A DNA stretch of 18,631 nucleotides, from positions 1 to 18,631 of the forward strand of contig SKYG01000236.1 of NCBI GenBank assembly GCA_007128045.1, in the 5' to 3' direction. The notes beneath the pieces were generated by a model. The model made no database searches and was not told the DNA's origin. It saw only the letters and a program-made list of their open reading frames with translations. The position numbers and the translations under genes are program-made. Origin of the DNA: Bacteroidales bacterium. Lineage in GTDB: Bacteria > Bacteroidota > Bacteroidia > Bacteroidales > UBA7960. Shown here piece after piece: positions 1 to 7,929 of this stretch (position 1 is the stretch's first letter; each line of letters starts with the position of its first letter).

Positions 1-216
1 ATTCTGACATTCTGCGCCGTGATCAGACCTGAAAACCACCCCCTTAAACCTCACACCTACAACCCCCTCGATCCATTCTGGAACAACAGGGGCTATACCA
101 AAACAAAGGATATGGTATGCCAAATGATATGGCAAGATATTGACCAAGGCGAAGAAACTGTGAAGGAACTGCGGTTTTGGGTTAAATATATTGCCATAAA
201 AGTGGTGACAAGCTGA
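1..216 (+). CDS. GNAT family N-acetyltransferase, C-terminal fragment (5' end outside window)
   Basis: The reading frame is open from the first base, so this is the last 71 codons of a gene that begins upstream. The residues HPLKPHTYNPLDPFW, the following NRGY, and the ending WQDIDQGEETVKELRFWVK resemble the C-terminal part of a GNAT acetyltransferase family in which an RP-x-x-HPL-x-P-x-x-Y-x-PLD-x-FW block precedes a short beta strand and the sequence W-x-D-(I/L)-G-E-x-E-(T/S)-x-K-x-(M/L)-x-FW. That match is from memory of the family, not a search. GNAT proteins transfer an acetyl group from acetyl-CoA; the substrate cannot be inferred because the acetyl-CoA binding motif lies outside the window. 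A GTG at 19 could be read as a start but is more likely an internal valine. The gene is separated from the polysaccharide locus by about 300 bp and is probably unrelated to it. Confidence 0.72.
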   Translation: MLTFCAVIRPENHPLKPHTYNPLDPFWNNRGYTKTKDMVCQMIWQDIDQGEETVKELRFWVKYIAIKVVTS

Positions 217-512
217 TAAGGCTGAACCCTGAACCTGCCATCCCGGACACTGCGCGGAGCCCGCAATGAGCTTGCTTACACTGAGCCTGGAATCACTTTT
301 TTTCATACCTTTCAGCATTGTAATCTCTTTTTGTTAAATTTGTTGCGAATATCCTGTAGAAATGTATTTGGCTGGTTTAACAGAATAAGCTGGCACAGAA
401 GATACAGGAACAGAAACAGCGCGTACCTGCGGGCCATGTAACCAATGGTATGCTGGCAGCATGATATATAAGCATAGACCGGCACGGATCATACATCGAG
501 ACATTGTACGCC
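217..512. other. Intergenic gap before the polysaccharide locus
   Basis: This 296-bp stretch separates the GNAT fragment from the first locus gene. Short ORFs cross it on both strands, but none has a recognisable product and all overlap the start of the TolC-like gene in other frames. Its left end (222-236) has a short CCTGAACC-like direct repeat. A T-rich segment near 320-345 leads into a promoter candidate, listed separately. I see no RNA gene or convincing terminator. Confidence 0.6.
339..370 (+). promoter_or_regulatory. Candidate Bacteroidota promoter for the export operon
   Basis: TTTG at 339-342 is followed after 20 bp by TGTATTTG at 363-370. The Bacteroidota sigma-ABfr consensus is TTTG, about 19-21 bp, then TAnnTTTG, so only one informative base differs (G for A at the second position of the -7 box). 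Transcription would start near 377, giving a leader of roughly 135 nt before the ATG at 513. It lies upstream of the first gene of an apparent operon, where a promoter is expected. The match is short and could occur by chance. Confidence 0.42.
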
Positions 513-1259
513 ATGGAAATAATTTCGAACCGTATCAATTTCAGCAAGTTTGCAGCCATCCTGATGCTCATGTGGGTATGTGGGCTACATGCCCAAATAC
601 CCACACCAACCACTGGTCCGGATCACGAGCTGGACATTCCGCCACTTGCCGCCCTGATCGATTCTGCATTGGTACATTCACCCCTGATAAAAAAGTATGA
701 CGCAAACCTATCAATTCGCGACATTACATTGACTTTACAACGCAGACAGTGGATGGACTTCCTGTATTTAGAAGGCAATACCCGATATGGCATTTATGAT
801 CAGGTATACTTCCAGGGCTTGTACGATCCAGGTGAAACACCTGTGGGTTTTGTAAATCAGCGCGAACAAACCTGGTACTATGCGGGGGTATCGCTGAAAC
901 TGCCCCTTACAAGTTTCATAGGCCAGCGGAAACGGCTACAGCAAACACATATTGCCTTCGACATGATTGCCTGGGAAAGGGAAATGGCAGTAGAAGATAC
1001 CCATAAAGCAGTCATCGAAGCCTACTATGAGCTGTTATTCAGACAGGAAAGCATGAAAACCTTTTACGGCATATTTCAGGACCTGAAGATTGCCTATCTG
1101 GACGCAGGAAACCGCCTGCAAGAGCAAAAAATCGGCTTTAATGACTATGCCATTCTATCGTCGACCTACGGGAAGGCAAAAAATGATTACGACCTGGCAA
1201 GAAGTGAATTCCTGACATCGCTGAGTCTGTTGCGATTCATGACAGGGTGGGACTTTTAA
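513..1259 (+). CDS. Short TolC-like outer membrane protein of the polysaccharide locus
   Basis: The 248-residue product starts with a signal peptide (hydrophobic core about residues 13-25, likely cleavage after Ala27 in LHA|Q), so it is exported to the periplasm or outer membrane. Residues about 40-75 (ALIDSALVHSPLIKKYDANL, then TLTLQRRQWMDFLYLEG) look like the first helical pair of the outer membrane efflux (TolC/OEP) family. The remainder is largely helical, with a Y-x-G-V-S-L-K-L-P-L-T strand in the middle. Canonical TolC proteins are about 400-500 residues with two repeats; this has about one, so it is a half-length member or relative. I chose ATG 513 rather than TTG 504 because it gives a standard signal peptide; no strong Shine-Dalgarno is visible. 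It is followed after 10 bp by the co-polymerase gene, suggesting it forms or supports the outer-membrane exit. Family assignment is moderate and the role is inferred from position. Confidence 0.7.
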   Translation: MEIISNRINFSKFAAILMLMWVCGLHAQIPTPTTGPDHELDIPPLAALIDSALVHSPLIKKYDANLSIRDITLTLQRRQWMDFLYLEGNTRYGIYDQVYFQGLYDPGETPVGFVNQREQTWYYAGVSLKLPLTSFIGQRKRLQQTHIAFDMIAWEREMAVEDTHKAVIEAYYELLFRQESMKTFYGIFQDLKIAYLDAGNRLQEQKIGFNDYAILSSTYGKAKNDYDLARSEFLTSLSLLRFMTGWDF

Positions 1260-1262
1260 CAT

Positions 1263-1267
1263 AGGAG
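1263..1267 (+). promoter_or_regulatory. AGGAG ribosome binding site of the co-polymerase gene
   Basis: AGGAG ends 2 bp before the ATG at 1270, a closer spacing than is usual. It is noteworthy because most starts in this window lack any Shine-Dalgarno sequence, as expected for Bacteroidota. It supports 1270 as the true start. Confidence 0.45.
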
Positions 1268-1269
1268 CT

Positions 1270-3477
1270 ATGGATATATACAACGCGGTTAAATTGGTGA
1301 TACGCTACTTCTGGCTTCTTGCTGTGGTTCCCCTAAGCGCCGGCGTCCTCATGTTCATGCTCCTGCGGTCACAATCACAGGAATTTGTTTCCAGGGCAAC
1401 CATTTATACTGGCATTACTTCTGGCCATTCTATCGAGAGCCAGGGTCGTGACCGCGTCGACTACTTTGCCACTACCGTTGCCTTCGACAATATGCTGAAT
1501 ATCCTCAAGTCGAAAAAGGTACTAGAGGAGGTGGGGCTGCGGCTCTTTGTGCAAAACATCATGCTCGACGAACCAAACCATAGCTATCTTTCACACGACA
1601 ACTTTCACGAGCTGAAAGACCTCGTCCCCGATGAGGTAAAAGCGCTGGTAGTAAGAAATAATTTTGAAGAAACCCTGAGGCGATGTAAAGCTTACAAAGA
1701 TACCGACGACGAAAATTTCCTTTATGGCCTGGTAAACCTTAAACACCGGCATTATAGCGTAGAGGCCTTATCTAAAGTCACTGCCAGGCGCGTACAGGGC
1801 AGCGACCTGCTTGAAATTTCTTTCAGATCAGACGACCCCGGCATCGCCTATCAAACGCTCATCATCCTGATCGATGTGTTTTTCAACACCCACAGCTCCC
1901 TGAAGATGGCGCAAACCAGCACAGTAGTCGACTATTTTGAACGCCAGCTTGCCACGGCATGGGATAAGCTCGTTGCCGAAGAGAACCGCCTGCTCGAATT
2001 CAACAAAGCCAACCGCATTATCAACTACCACGAACAAACAAAATATGTGGCATCACAAAAGGAGAGCTTTGAGCTAACGGTACAGCAAACCCAGATGGAA
2101 CAGGGGGCTGCAGTGTCGATGCTCGAAAAGCTGGAAGCGGAAATCGCCAGCCGCCACAACATCAACATGAAAACCCAGTCTATCATGGGCTTGCGCAATG
2201 AACTGGTATCGATCAACGAACAACTGGAACACATGGGTGCATTTAACCCCGAAGGGGTGTTCGAAGAGCATGCCAGGCAATTGCAGCAGCGCAAGACCGA
2301 GATAGAAACATCGATACAGCAAACCGTTAACGACATGTTCATGCTCGAACGGAGTATCGACGGCATTGAGCGCGAAGATATCCTGGACCGCTGGTTCGAT
2401 AATGTGCTGAGTCTGGAAGCTGCCAATGCCAGGTTGGCAGTGCTGGAGAGCAAACGCGTGGAGTTTGACAACCTATACATGTTTTTCGCACCCCTGGGTG
2501 CCACCATCAACAGAATCGAACGCGCCATCGGCGTGCACGAAAGAGAATACCTGAGCATACTGCACAACCTCGGACTGGCTAAGCTGAAACAGCAAAATCT
2601 GGAGCTGTCAGCAAGTATGGACCTGCTCGACCAGCCATTCTTTCCAATACAGGCACAACCCGGCAGAAAAAAGCTCTTTATCCTGGTCATCATGGTTTTC
2701 TCGGGCTTCTTTGTGGTGGCCAGCATATTCATCATGGAACTGCTCGACAGGCGGGTAAAGTCGGTAAAAAGACTGGCCGCAGCGACCAATACCAGCCTGC
2801 TGGGTGCCGTACTCGACGAAAAACGCAGGCATGGCATCGACATCCCACTACTGGCAAAACGGGCCTCCTGCGATCTGGCAGGCAACGTCATGCAAATACT
2901 CAGCGATCAGGATAAAAATAACAATATCGACAACAACAACATAAAAATCATCCAGCTCTTCAGCCACTGGACCAGGGAGGGAAAATCATTCGTCGCCGCC
3001 AAGCTTCAGGAAGAACTGGCTGACCTTGGGTTCTCTGTCGTTGTGGTGCAGGTCGAGAGCCAAAACCCTGCAGCCGGCAACCCGACCGCTGCATTGGCAG
3101 TATCCCGGGAACATTACAGGACGCTGAAACACTTCTCTGAAACTGCCCGTGAAAGCACACGGTTCCCCTGGACAGAAGCCGACATCATCATCTTTGAAAT
3201 TCCCGCCCTGTCATTTTTTATGATCAACCAAGATCTTTGCAAACAGGCCAATATCAATGTATTGCTGGTAAATGCATCCAGAACATGGTCGAGCGCCGAC
3301 AACCATTACCTGAAAAAGTTGAAAGATGCATCGCCAGACAATTTATATGCCCTTATAAACCAGATAAGCCCCGATCATATCGAAGCCTATATCGGCGATA
3401 TTCCAAAAAAGAGGTCTTTGCTGCGACGAATCATCAAAAATCGCCTGTTTAAAAGATATATTGGCTTTCACTCATGA
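1270..3477 (+). CDS. Wzz/GumC-type polysaccharide co-polymerase with degenerate BY-kinase domain
   Basis: This 735-residue inner-membrane protein has the polysaccharide co-polymerase layout. There is a transmembrane helix at about 12-33, a large periplasmic region with a Wzz-type alpha/beta base and long coiled coil (about 210-460), the Pro-rich stretch FFPIQAQPGRKK just before a second helix (about 467-490), and a cytoplasmic C-terminal domain. Such proteins control chain length and link Wzy polymerisation to export. The C-terminal domain resembles a BY-kinase: a Walker A-like segment S565-H-W-T-R-E-G-K572-S573 and a hydrophobic Walker B-like DIIIFEIP at 638-645. However, the canonical P-loop Gly/Pro residues are missing, the Walker A' strand reads VVVVQVES without its Asp, and the C-terminus (ending RYIGFHS) has no tyrosine cluster. 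It is therefore probably not an autophosphorylating kinase. The last 4 bases overlap the flippase start (ATGA), indicating translational coupling. Confidence 0.88.
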   Translation: MDIYNAVKLVIRYFWLLAVVPLSAGVLMFMLLRSQSQEFVSRATIYTGITSGHSIESQGRDRVDYFATTVAFDNMLNILKSKKVLEEVGLRLFVQNIMLDEPNHSYLSHDNFHELKDLVPDEVKALVVRNNFEETLRRCKAYKDTDDENFLYGLVNLKHRHYSVEALSKVTARRVQGSDLLEISFRSDDPGIAYQTLIILIDVFFNTHSSLKMAQTSTVVDYFERQLATAWDKLVAEENRLLEFNKANRIINYHEQTKYVASQKESFELTVQQTQMEQGAAVSMLEKLEAEIASRHNINMKTQSIMGLRNELVSINEQLEHMGAFNPEGVFEEHARQLQQRKTEIETSIQQTVNDMFMLERSIDGIEREDILDRWFDNVLSLEAANARLAVLESKRVEFDNLYMFFAPLGATINRIERAIGVHEREYLSILHNLGLAKLKQQNLELSASMDLLDQPFFPIQAQPGRKKLFILVIMVFSGFFVVASIFIMELLDRRVKSVKRLAAATNTSLLGAVLDEKRRHGIDIPLLAKRASCDLAGNVMQILSDQDKNNNIDNNNIKIIQLFSHWTREGKSFVAAKLQEELADLGFSVVVVQVESQNPAAGNPTAALAVSREHYRTLKHFSETARESTRFPWTEADIIIFEIPALSFFMINQDLCKQANINVLLVNASRTWSSADNHYLKKLKDASPDNLYALINQISPDHIEAYIGDIPKKRSLLRRIIKNRLFKRYIGFHS

Positions 3478-4823
3478 GATATGCTATCCAACAACTGCTC
3501 CGTTCAAGCAATTTCCTGTCGCTGGCTGGCAATGTATCGTTCGCATTCTTTAATGCCATCACCTTCTTGCTGATGGCCCGTATGCTCGACAGATCGCTTT
3601 TTGGCGAATGGATCATCTATGTTACTGCGGCATCTTTGCTCAACATGCTCAGGCTGGGCCTGACAGGCACCGGGGCAATCAGGTCGATTTCTATGAGCAG
3701 CGGCAGTGAACGTAAGGCATATATTGGCGCCACATACCAACTCGGTGTATTCACATTTATCATCACTTGTCTCCTCTTTTATCCCGCCTTTTTCGCACTC
3801 AGACAAGCCTTCGCCACCAGCTATTACTATCCGGTACTGCTATTTTATCCGCTACTCTCACTGGTCAACCTCCCCTACAACCAGGCCAGCGTGGTTACAC
3901 AGGCCCGGCTGGAGTTTGGCAAACTGCTAACTATGAGAACAATACATGGTGCCTCGATGCTGGTCTTTATCGCCATCTATATGTATTATTATGAAGCAAC
4001 CCTGACCGTATTGATCCTGCTGCATGCACTGTCGAACTTTTTACCCGGCTTGTTGGCGATCTTGATGCGGTGGGACGGAATGCAGTGGATGATGATGGCC
4101 ACGCGGGCACAAAAAAGAGAATTGCTGAACTTTGGCAAATATTCGGCAATGATCTCTGTTGGTAGCAGCCTGTTGCGAAGCGCAGATACCTTCATCCTGA
4201 GTATGTCAGCCGTCATGGGCGCCTCAGCAATCGCCATGTATGCCATCCCCATGAAGTTCGTCGAAGCCGTGGAAATACCACTGCGCAGCTTTTCTGCCAC
4301 CGCCTACCCAAAGCTCTCACAAGCTTTCAAGCTCGGCAATGAACGTTTCAACACCCTACTGCTTAGCTACAATGTGGCAACTACGATACTGATCCTACCC
4401 ATATTGCTGGTGTTTATCCTTTTCGCCGAACCCCTGCTGTCTTTCGTAGGCGGTGTCCAGTACCAGGACTCCATCCAATTGCAAAAATACATCCTGTACA
4501 TCATCCTGGCCTATATCCTGCTGCTACCTGCCGACAGGTATACAGGTGTGGCGTTGTTTGCACTCGACAGGCCTGTGAAAAATTTTTACAAAACCATGAT
4601 CATGCTCGTCGCTAACGTGTTTTTCGACCTGATTGCTGTGTTTGTCCTCGAATCACTGATCGCTGTGGCACTGGCCACATTGATATTTACAATCACCGGC
4701 GTGTTCTGGGGCTGGTTCTTCGTCAAAAAGGAAACCCAGGTGCGGTTTTCTGACACATTCCTCGAAGGCCGCCAAATCATCAGACAGGCCTTGCTCCTAC
4801 TTAGAAAAAAAGACAAAACATGA
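3474..4823 (+). CDS. Wzx-type oligosaccharide flippase (MOP/MATE superfamily)
   Basis: The 449-residue product is strongly hydrophobic throughout, with about 12 predicted membrane helices by eye. It opens with the typical polysaccharide-flippase N-terminus: NVSFAFFNAITFLLMARMLD, then S-L-FGEW and a Gly/Thr-rich second helix pair (LGLTGTGAIR). Family members translocate undecaprenyl-diphosphate-linked repeat units across the inner membrane. The gene overlaps both neighbours by 4 bp (ATGA at 3474 and again at 4820), placing it in a coupled co-polymerase - flippase - polymerase block. Individual transported sugars cannot be read from the sequence. Confidence in the superfamily is high; the flippase role is supported by the locus. 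Confidence 0.9.
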   Translation: MRYAIQQLLRSSNFLSLAGNVSFAFFNAITFLLMARMLDRSLFGEWIIYVTAASLLNMLRLGLTGTGAIRSISMSSGSERKAYIGATYQLGVFTFIITCLLFYPAFFALRQAFATSYYYPVLLFYPLLSLVNLPYNQASVVTQARLEFGKLLTMRTIHGASMLVFIAIYMYYYEATLTVLILLHALSNFLPGLLAILMRWDGMQWMMMATRAQKRELLNFGKYSAMISVGSSLLRSADTFILSMSAVMGASAIAMYAIPMKFVEAVEIPLRSFSATAYPKLSQAFKLGNERFNTLLLSYNVATTILILPILLVFILFAEPLLSFVGGVQYQDSIQLQKYILYIILAYILLLPADRYTGVALFALDRPVKNFYKTMIMLVANVFFDLIAVFVLESLIAVALATLIFTITGVFWGWFFVKKETQVRFSDTFLEGRQIIRQALLLLRKKDKT

Positions 4824-6274
4824 CCTGCATGCAAGGCGCATCTTTTTCGCATATCATGACCAATATACTGGTGGTTATCTTATTGACAGCCTCGCTCTTC
4901 TTGTCTATGTTTATGTTTACCCGCGACATGTTCACTCCTGGCATCATGTTGCTGTTGCTGCCTTTTGCCATCCTGTTTGCAGCTTCGGTATTTTATAACC
5001 CCCGCATGGGGCTGATGGTGGCATTTATCATGAACTATTTTGCGCTGGGTCTGGTGAGGTATGTGCAGGCACCCTGGGGGCTGAGCATCGACATGCTGCT
5101 GCTGCTTAGCTGGCTGGCACTGTTCTTCAAGGCCTTCAACGTAAAAATTCCACTGCATAAAGCCGCCAACGACCTGACCCTGGTGGCGGCCATTTGGTAT
5201 GCCTATATTTTTCTGCAACTACTCAACCCTGAAGCTGCCAGCCGCGAAGCATGGTTTTATGCCATGCGGGGAGTGGGGTTTTACAAACTGTTAACCATTC
5301 CACTGGCATTCATCCTGCTCGACCATCCGAAATATGTTAAAACGATGATATATTTATGGGCTGCCTTCACTTTGCTGGCAGTGATGAAAAGCCTGATGCA
5401 GAAATTTTATGGCTTCGACCCTTTCGAACAGCGATGGCTCGATGGCGGAGGTGCGCTCACCCATATTATCCTGAGCGGGGTCAGGTATTTTTCTTTCTTT
5501 TCGGATGCCGGGAACTTTGGCGCCTCCATGGGATTTTCCGGGGTGGTTTTCTCTATCATCGCCCTGCATGAAAAACGCATGGGAAAAAAAATGATGCTGG
5601 GAGGCATCGCCCTGATGGCTTTCTACGCCATGCTTATCTCAGGAACACGCGGCGCCATCGCCGTGCCGGTTGCAGGGTTTTTTCTGTACACAATACTCAC
5701 CAAAAAAGTTAAAATACTGACCATCGGCAGCATCGCCATGCTTACCGTCTTCATCTTCCTGAAGTTTACCTATATCGGACAGAACAACTATGAGATCAGG
5801 CGGGCGCGGTCGGCCCTCAACCCGCAGGATGCCTCCTTCCAGGTGAGACGTGACAACCAGAAACTGCTTGCGACTTATCTTGTATCCAGACCTTTTGGAG
5901 GCGGTATCGGCTCGGCAGGAAACTGGGGACAGCGTTTTACACCCGACACCTTCCTTGCCAGTATCCCTACCGACAGCTGGTATGTCATGATCTGGGCTGA
6001 AACAGGCATTGTGGGACTGTTGTTGCATATCTCCATACTGGTCTTCATCGTAGCAAAATCGGCATGGATTATCATGGCAAAACTCAAAAATACCGCACTG
6101 ATCATACATCTGTCGGCACTGCTATCAGGGATGGTCGGCATCATGGTGGCATCGTATGGCAACGGACTGCTCGGACAAATGCCCAATGGCATTATCATCT
6201 ACTTGAGTATGGCTTTTATCTTCATGGCACCTAAATGGGAGCGGGAATACAGCCATATCAACAACATATTATAA
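4820..6274 (+). CDS. Wzy-type polymerase / O-antigen ligase-like membrane protein
   Basis: This 484-residue integral membrane protein has about 10-12 hydrophobic helices and a larger loop in its second half. The segment SGTRGAIAVPVAGFFLY is the Wzy_C/O-antigen-ligase core helix. It is followed by a periplasmic loop containing RRDNQ-KLLATYLVSRPFGGGIG and a TDSWYVMIWAETGIVGLLL segment, both typical of this family. In a Wzx/Wzy pathway it would polymerise flipped repeat units in the periplasm. The ATG at 4820 overlaps the flippase stop (ATGA). An alternative start at 4856 (MTNILVVILL) would give a cleaner first helix, so the N-terminal 12 residues are uncertain. It is the last gene of the export block; a 169-bp AT-rich gap follows. 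Ligase versus polymerase activity cannot be separated by sequence; locus context favours polymerase. Confidence 0.85.
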   Translation: MTCMQGASFSHIMTNILVVILLTASLFLSMFMFTRDMFTPGIMLLLLPFAILFAASVFYNPRMGLMVAFIMNYFALGLVRYVQAPWGLSIDMLLLLSWLALFFKAFNVKIPLHKAANDLTLVAAIWYAYIFLQLLNPEAASREAWFYAMRGVGFYKLLTIPLAFILLDHPKYVKTMIYLWAAFTLLAVMKSLMQKFYGFDPFEQRWLDGGGALTHIILSGVRYFSFFSDAGNFGASMGFSGVVFSIIALHEKRMGKKMMLGGIALMAFYAMLISGTRGAIAVPVAGFFLYTILTKKVKILTIGSIAMLTVFIFLKFTYIGQNNYEIRRARSALNPQDASFQVRRDNQKLLATYLVSRPFGGGIGSAGNWGQRFTPDTFLASIPTDSWYVMIWAETGIVGLLLHISILVFIVAKSAWIIMAKLKNTALIIHLSALLSGMVGIMVASYGNGLLGQMPNGIIIYLSMAFIFMAPKWEREYSHINNIL

Positions 6275-6443
6275 ATTGATTATGGCATCTTGATCAACAG
6301 GATATTTACAGCTAAAGAAAAATATCTCTCAATAGATAAAATATTACGTTCACCTATGTATATATAAAAAATTAATTATTACATTGCGGTATCATTGCGT
6401 TCAATAGCAAATATCATACATATACACACCAAAACCAATTCTT
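6275..6443. other. AT-rich intergenic gap upstream of ugd
   Basis: This 169-bp gap is far richer in A and T than the flanking genes and breaks the otherwise tight gene order, so ugd probably begins a new transcription unit. A TATCATTG at 6390-6397 is one base from the -7 consensus TAnnTTTG, but no TTTG lies at the expected -33 distance. I therefore do not call a promoter. No terminator-like hairpin with a T-run was found after the polymerase gene. Confidence 0.45.
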
Positions 6444-7760
6444 ATGAAAGTACTTATTGTTGGAACGGGCTATGTGGGCCTGGTTACGGGCACCTGCCTG
6501 GCTGAAACCGGTGCTACAGTCTATTGCATCGATATTAACGAACAGAAAATAGAAAACCTGAATAAAGGCATCCTGCCCATTTATGAACCAGGCCTGGATC
6601 AGCTGGTCGAGCGCAATGTGGAGAAGGGACGCCTGTTTTTCACTACACGCATGCAGGAAGTAATACAGGATAGCGATGTGATTTTTATTGCCGTTGGCAC
6701 CCCCCCAGGTGAGGATGGCAGCGCCGACCTGCAGTATGTGGTGTCAGTGGCCCGGGATATCGGAAAATACCTGCAAGACTATACGGTAGTGGTAACGAAA
6801 AGCACAGTTCCGGTAGGTACTGCCAGAAAGGTGAAAGCCGCCGTACAGGAAGAGCTCGGCAAAAGAGGCTCTGATCTGAAATTTGACGTGGCATCCAACC
6901 CTGAATTCCTTAAAGAGGGCAATGCCATCGATGATTTTATGAAACCCGACCGAATCGTGGCAGGTATCGAATCAGAACAGGCAGAGAAGGTACTGAGCCG
7001 CTTGTATAAGCCCTTTGTGCTAAACGGGCACCCCCTGATCTTCATGGATATTACCTCATCAGAGATGACAAAATATGCTGCCAACTCCATGCTGGCCACC
7101 AAGATCAGCTTCATCAACGACATTGCCAACCTATGCGAAATCGTGGGCGCCGACATTAACAACGTTCGCAAAGGCATTGGTAGTGACGCCCGCATTGGCC
7201 ATAAGTTCATATACCCGGGCGTAGGCTATGGGGGCTCATGCTTTCCAAAAGACGTGCAAGCCCTGGTAAAAACAGCCAAAGAATACAACTATGAAATGCG
7301 CATACTGGAAGCCGTTGAAGCAGTTAACAAATCGCAAAAACAGGTGTTAACCCAGAAAATCCGCAAGCATTTCAAAGACAGCCTCAAAGGGAAAAAACTG
7401 GCCATCTGGGGACTGTCATTTAAACCAGGCACAGACGACATGCGCGAGGCTCCCTCACTGACACTCATCGAAGACATGCTCGAAGCAGGGGTGGAAGTTA
7501 CCGCCTATGACCCGGTATCCATGCACGAAGCAAAAGAACTCTACCTGGGCGATACCATCACCTATGCCAAAGACATGTATGAAGCAGTCATCGGCGCCGA
7601 CGCATTGGCACTGGTCACCGAATGGAACGAGTTTAGAATTCCAAACTACAAAGTGTTGAGCCGGCTCATGAACGACAAAGTCTTGTTCGACGGACGTAAT
7701 ATCTTCGAACCCGAAGAAGTGCGCGAATATGGGTTTGTCTACTATGGTATCGGACGATAA
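6444..7760 (+). CDS. ugd: UDP-glucose 6-dehydrogenase
   Basis: The 438-residue enzyme oxidises UDP-glucose to UDP-glucuronate with two NAD+. The N-terminal Rossmann motif is G7-T-G-Y-V-G12, followed by the acidic end of strand 2 (YCIDINEQKI) and the family block NKGILPIYEPGLDQLV. Further conserved segments are FIAVGTPPGEDGSADLQYV, STVPVGTA, and NPEFLKEGNAIDDFMKPDR. The catalytic cysteine is Cys266 in YGGSCFPKD. The C-terminal domain carries GLSFKPGTDDMREAPS and ends FDGRNIF. Length and motif order match full-length bacterial Ugd/TuaD, with no missing residue. It lies directly upstream of a UDP-glucuronate decarboxylase, so its product is either used directly or converted on to UDP-xylose. The start MKVLIVGTGYVG is unambiguous. 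Confidence 0.97.
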   Translation: MKVLIVGTGYVGLVTGTCLAETGATVYCIDINEQKIENLNKGILPIYEPGLDQLVERNVEKGRLFFTTRMQEVIQDSDVIFIAVGTPPGEDGSADLQYVVSVARDIGKYLQDYTVVVTKSTVPVGTARKVKAAVQEELGKRGSDLKFDVASNPEFLKEGNAIDDFMKPDRIVAGIESEQAEKVLSRLYKPFVLNGHPLIFMDITSSEMTKYAANSMLATKISFINDIANLCEIVGADINNVRKGIGSDARIGHKFIYPGVGYGGSCFPKDVQALVKTAKEYNYEMRILEAVEAVNKSQKQVLTQKIRKHFKDSLKGKKLAIWGLSFKPGTDDMREAPSLTLIEDMLEAGVEVTAYDPVSMHEAKELYLGDTITYAKDMYEAVIGADALALVTEWNEFRIPNYKVLSRLMNDKVLFDGRNIFEPEEVREYGFVYYGIGR

Positions 7761-7808
7761 ATCCACATTCTCTTAATCCGTGGCAATCCGCGTTCACAAA
7801 AAAACCAG

Positions 7809-7908
7809 ATGAAATACCCATGACAAACGCTTTGACACACAGACGCATGATTGTTTTTTATGGGGGTCAAAAGTCGAAGGTCGAAGGTCAAAGGAAAATA
7901 ATAAACAC
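7809..7908 (+). repeat. Modular start-linked repeat, unit A
   Basis: The unit begins ATGAAATACCCATG (7809-7822) and continues with ACGCTTTGACACACAG (7827-7842) and ATGATT (7848-7853). It then carries four heptamers in reverse orientation (GTCAAAA, GTCGAAG, GTCGAAG, GTCAAAG; 7866-7893) and ends AATAATAAACAC just before another ATGAAA at 7909. Compared with units B and C it lacks about 23 bp (a hairpin module) between the two conserved blocks. The boundaries are my reading of the shared blocks. Confidence 0.72.
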
Positions 7909-7929
7909 ATGAAAACAAATTATGAACAC

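Noticed and set aside
504..512. TTG start for the TolC-like gene
   Set aside because: ATG 513 gives a normal signal peptide and is a stronger start; the extra three residues add nothing.
461..700. 79-residue plus-strand ORF overlapping the TolC-like gene
   Set aside because: It lies in another frame over the signal-peptide region and has no recognisable features. The TolC-like frame has a clear signal peptide and family motifs.
2025..2891. 288-residue minus-strand ORF
   Set aside because: It is Ser/Leu/Arg-rich and antisense to the coiled-coil region of the co-polymerase. It has no domain and no gene context.
6390..6397. TATCATTG as a promoter for ugd
   Set aside because: There is no TTTG at the proper upstream spacing, and the region is so AT-rich that such matches are expected by chance.
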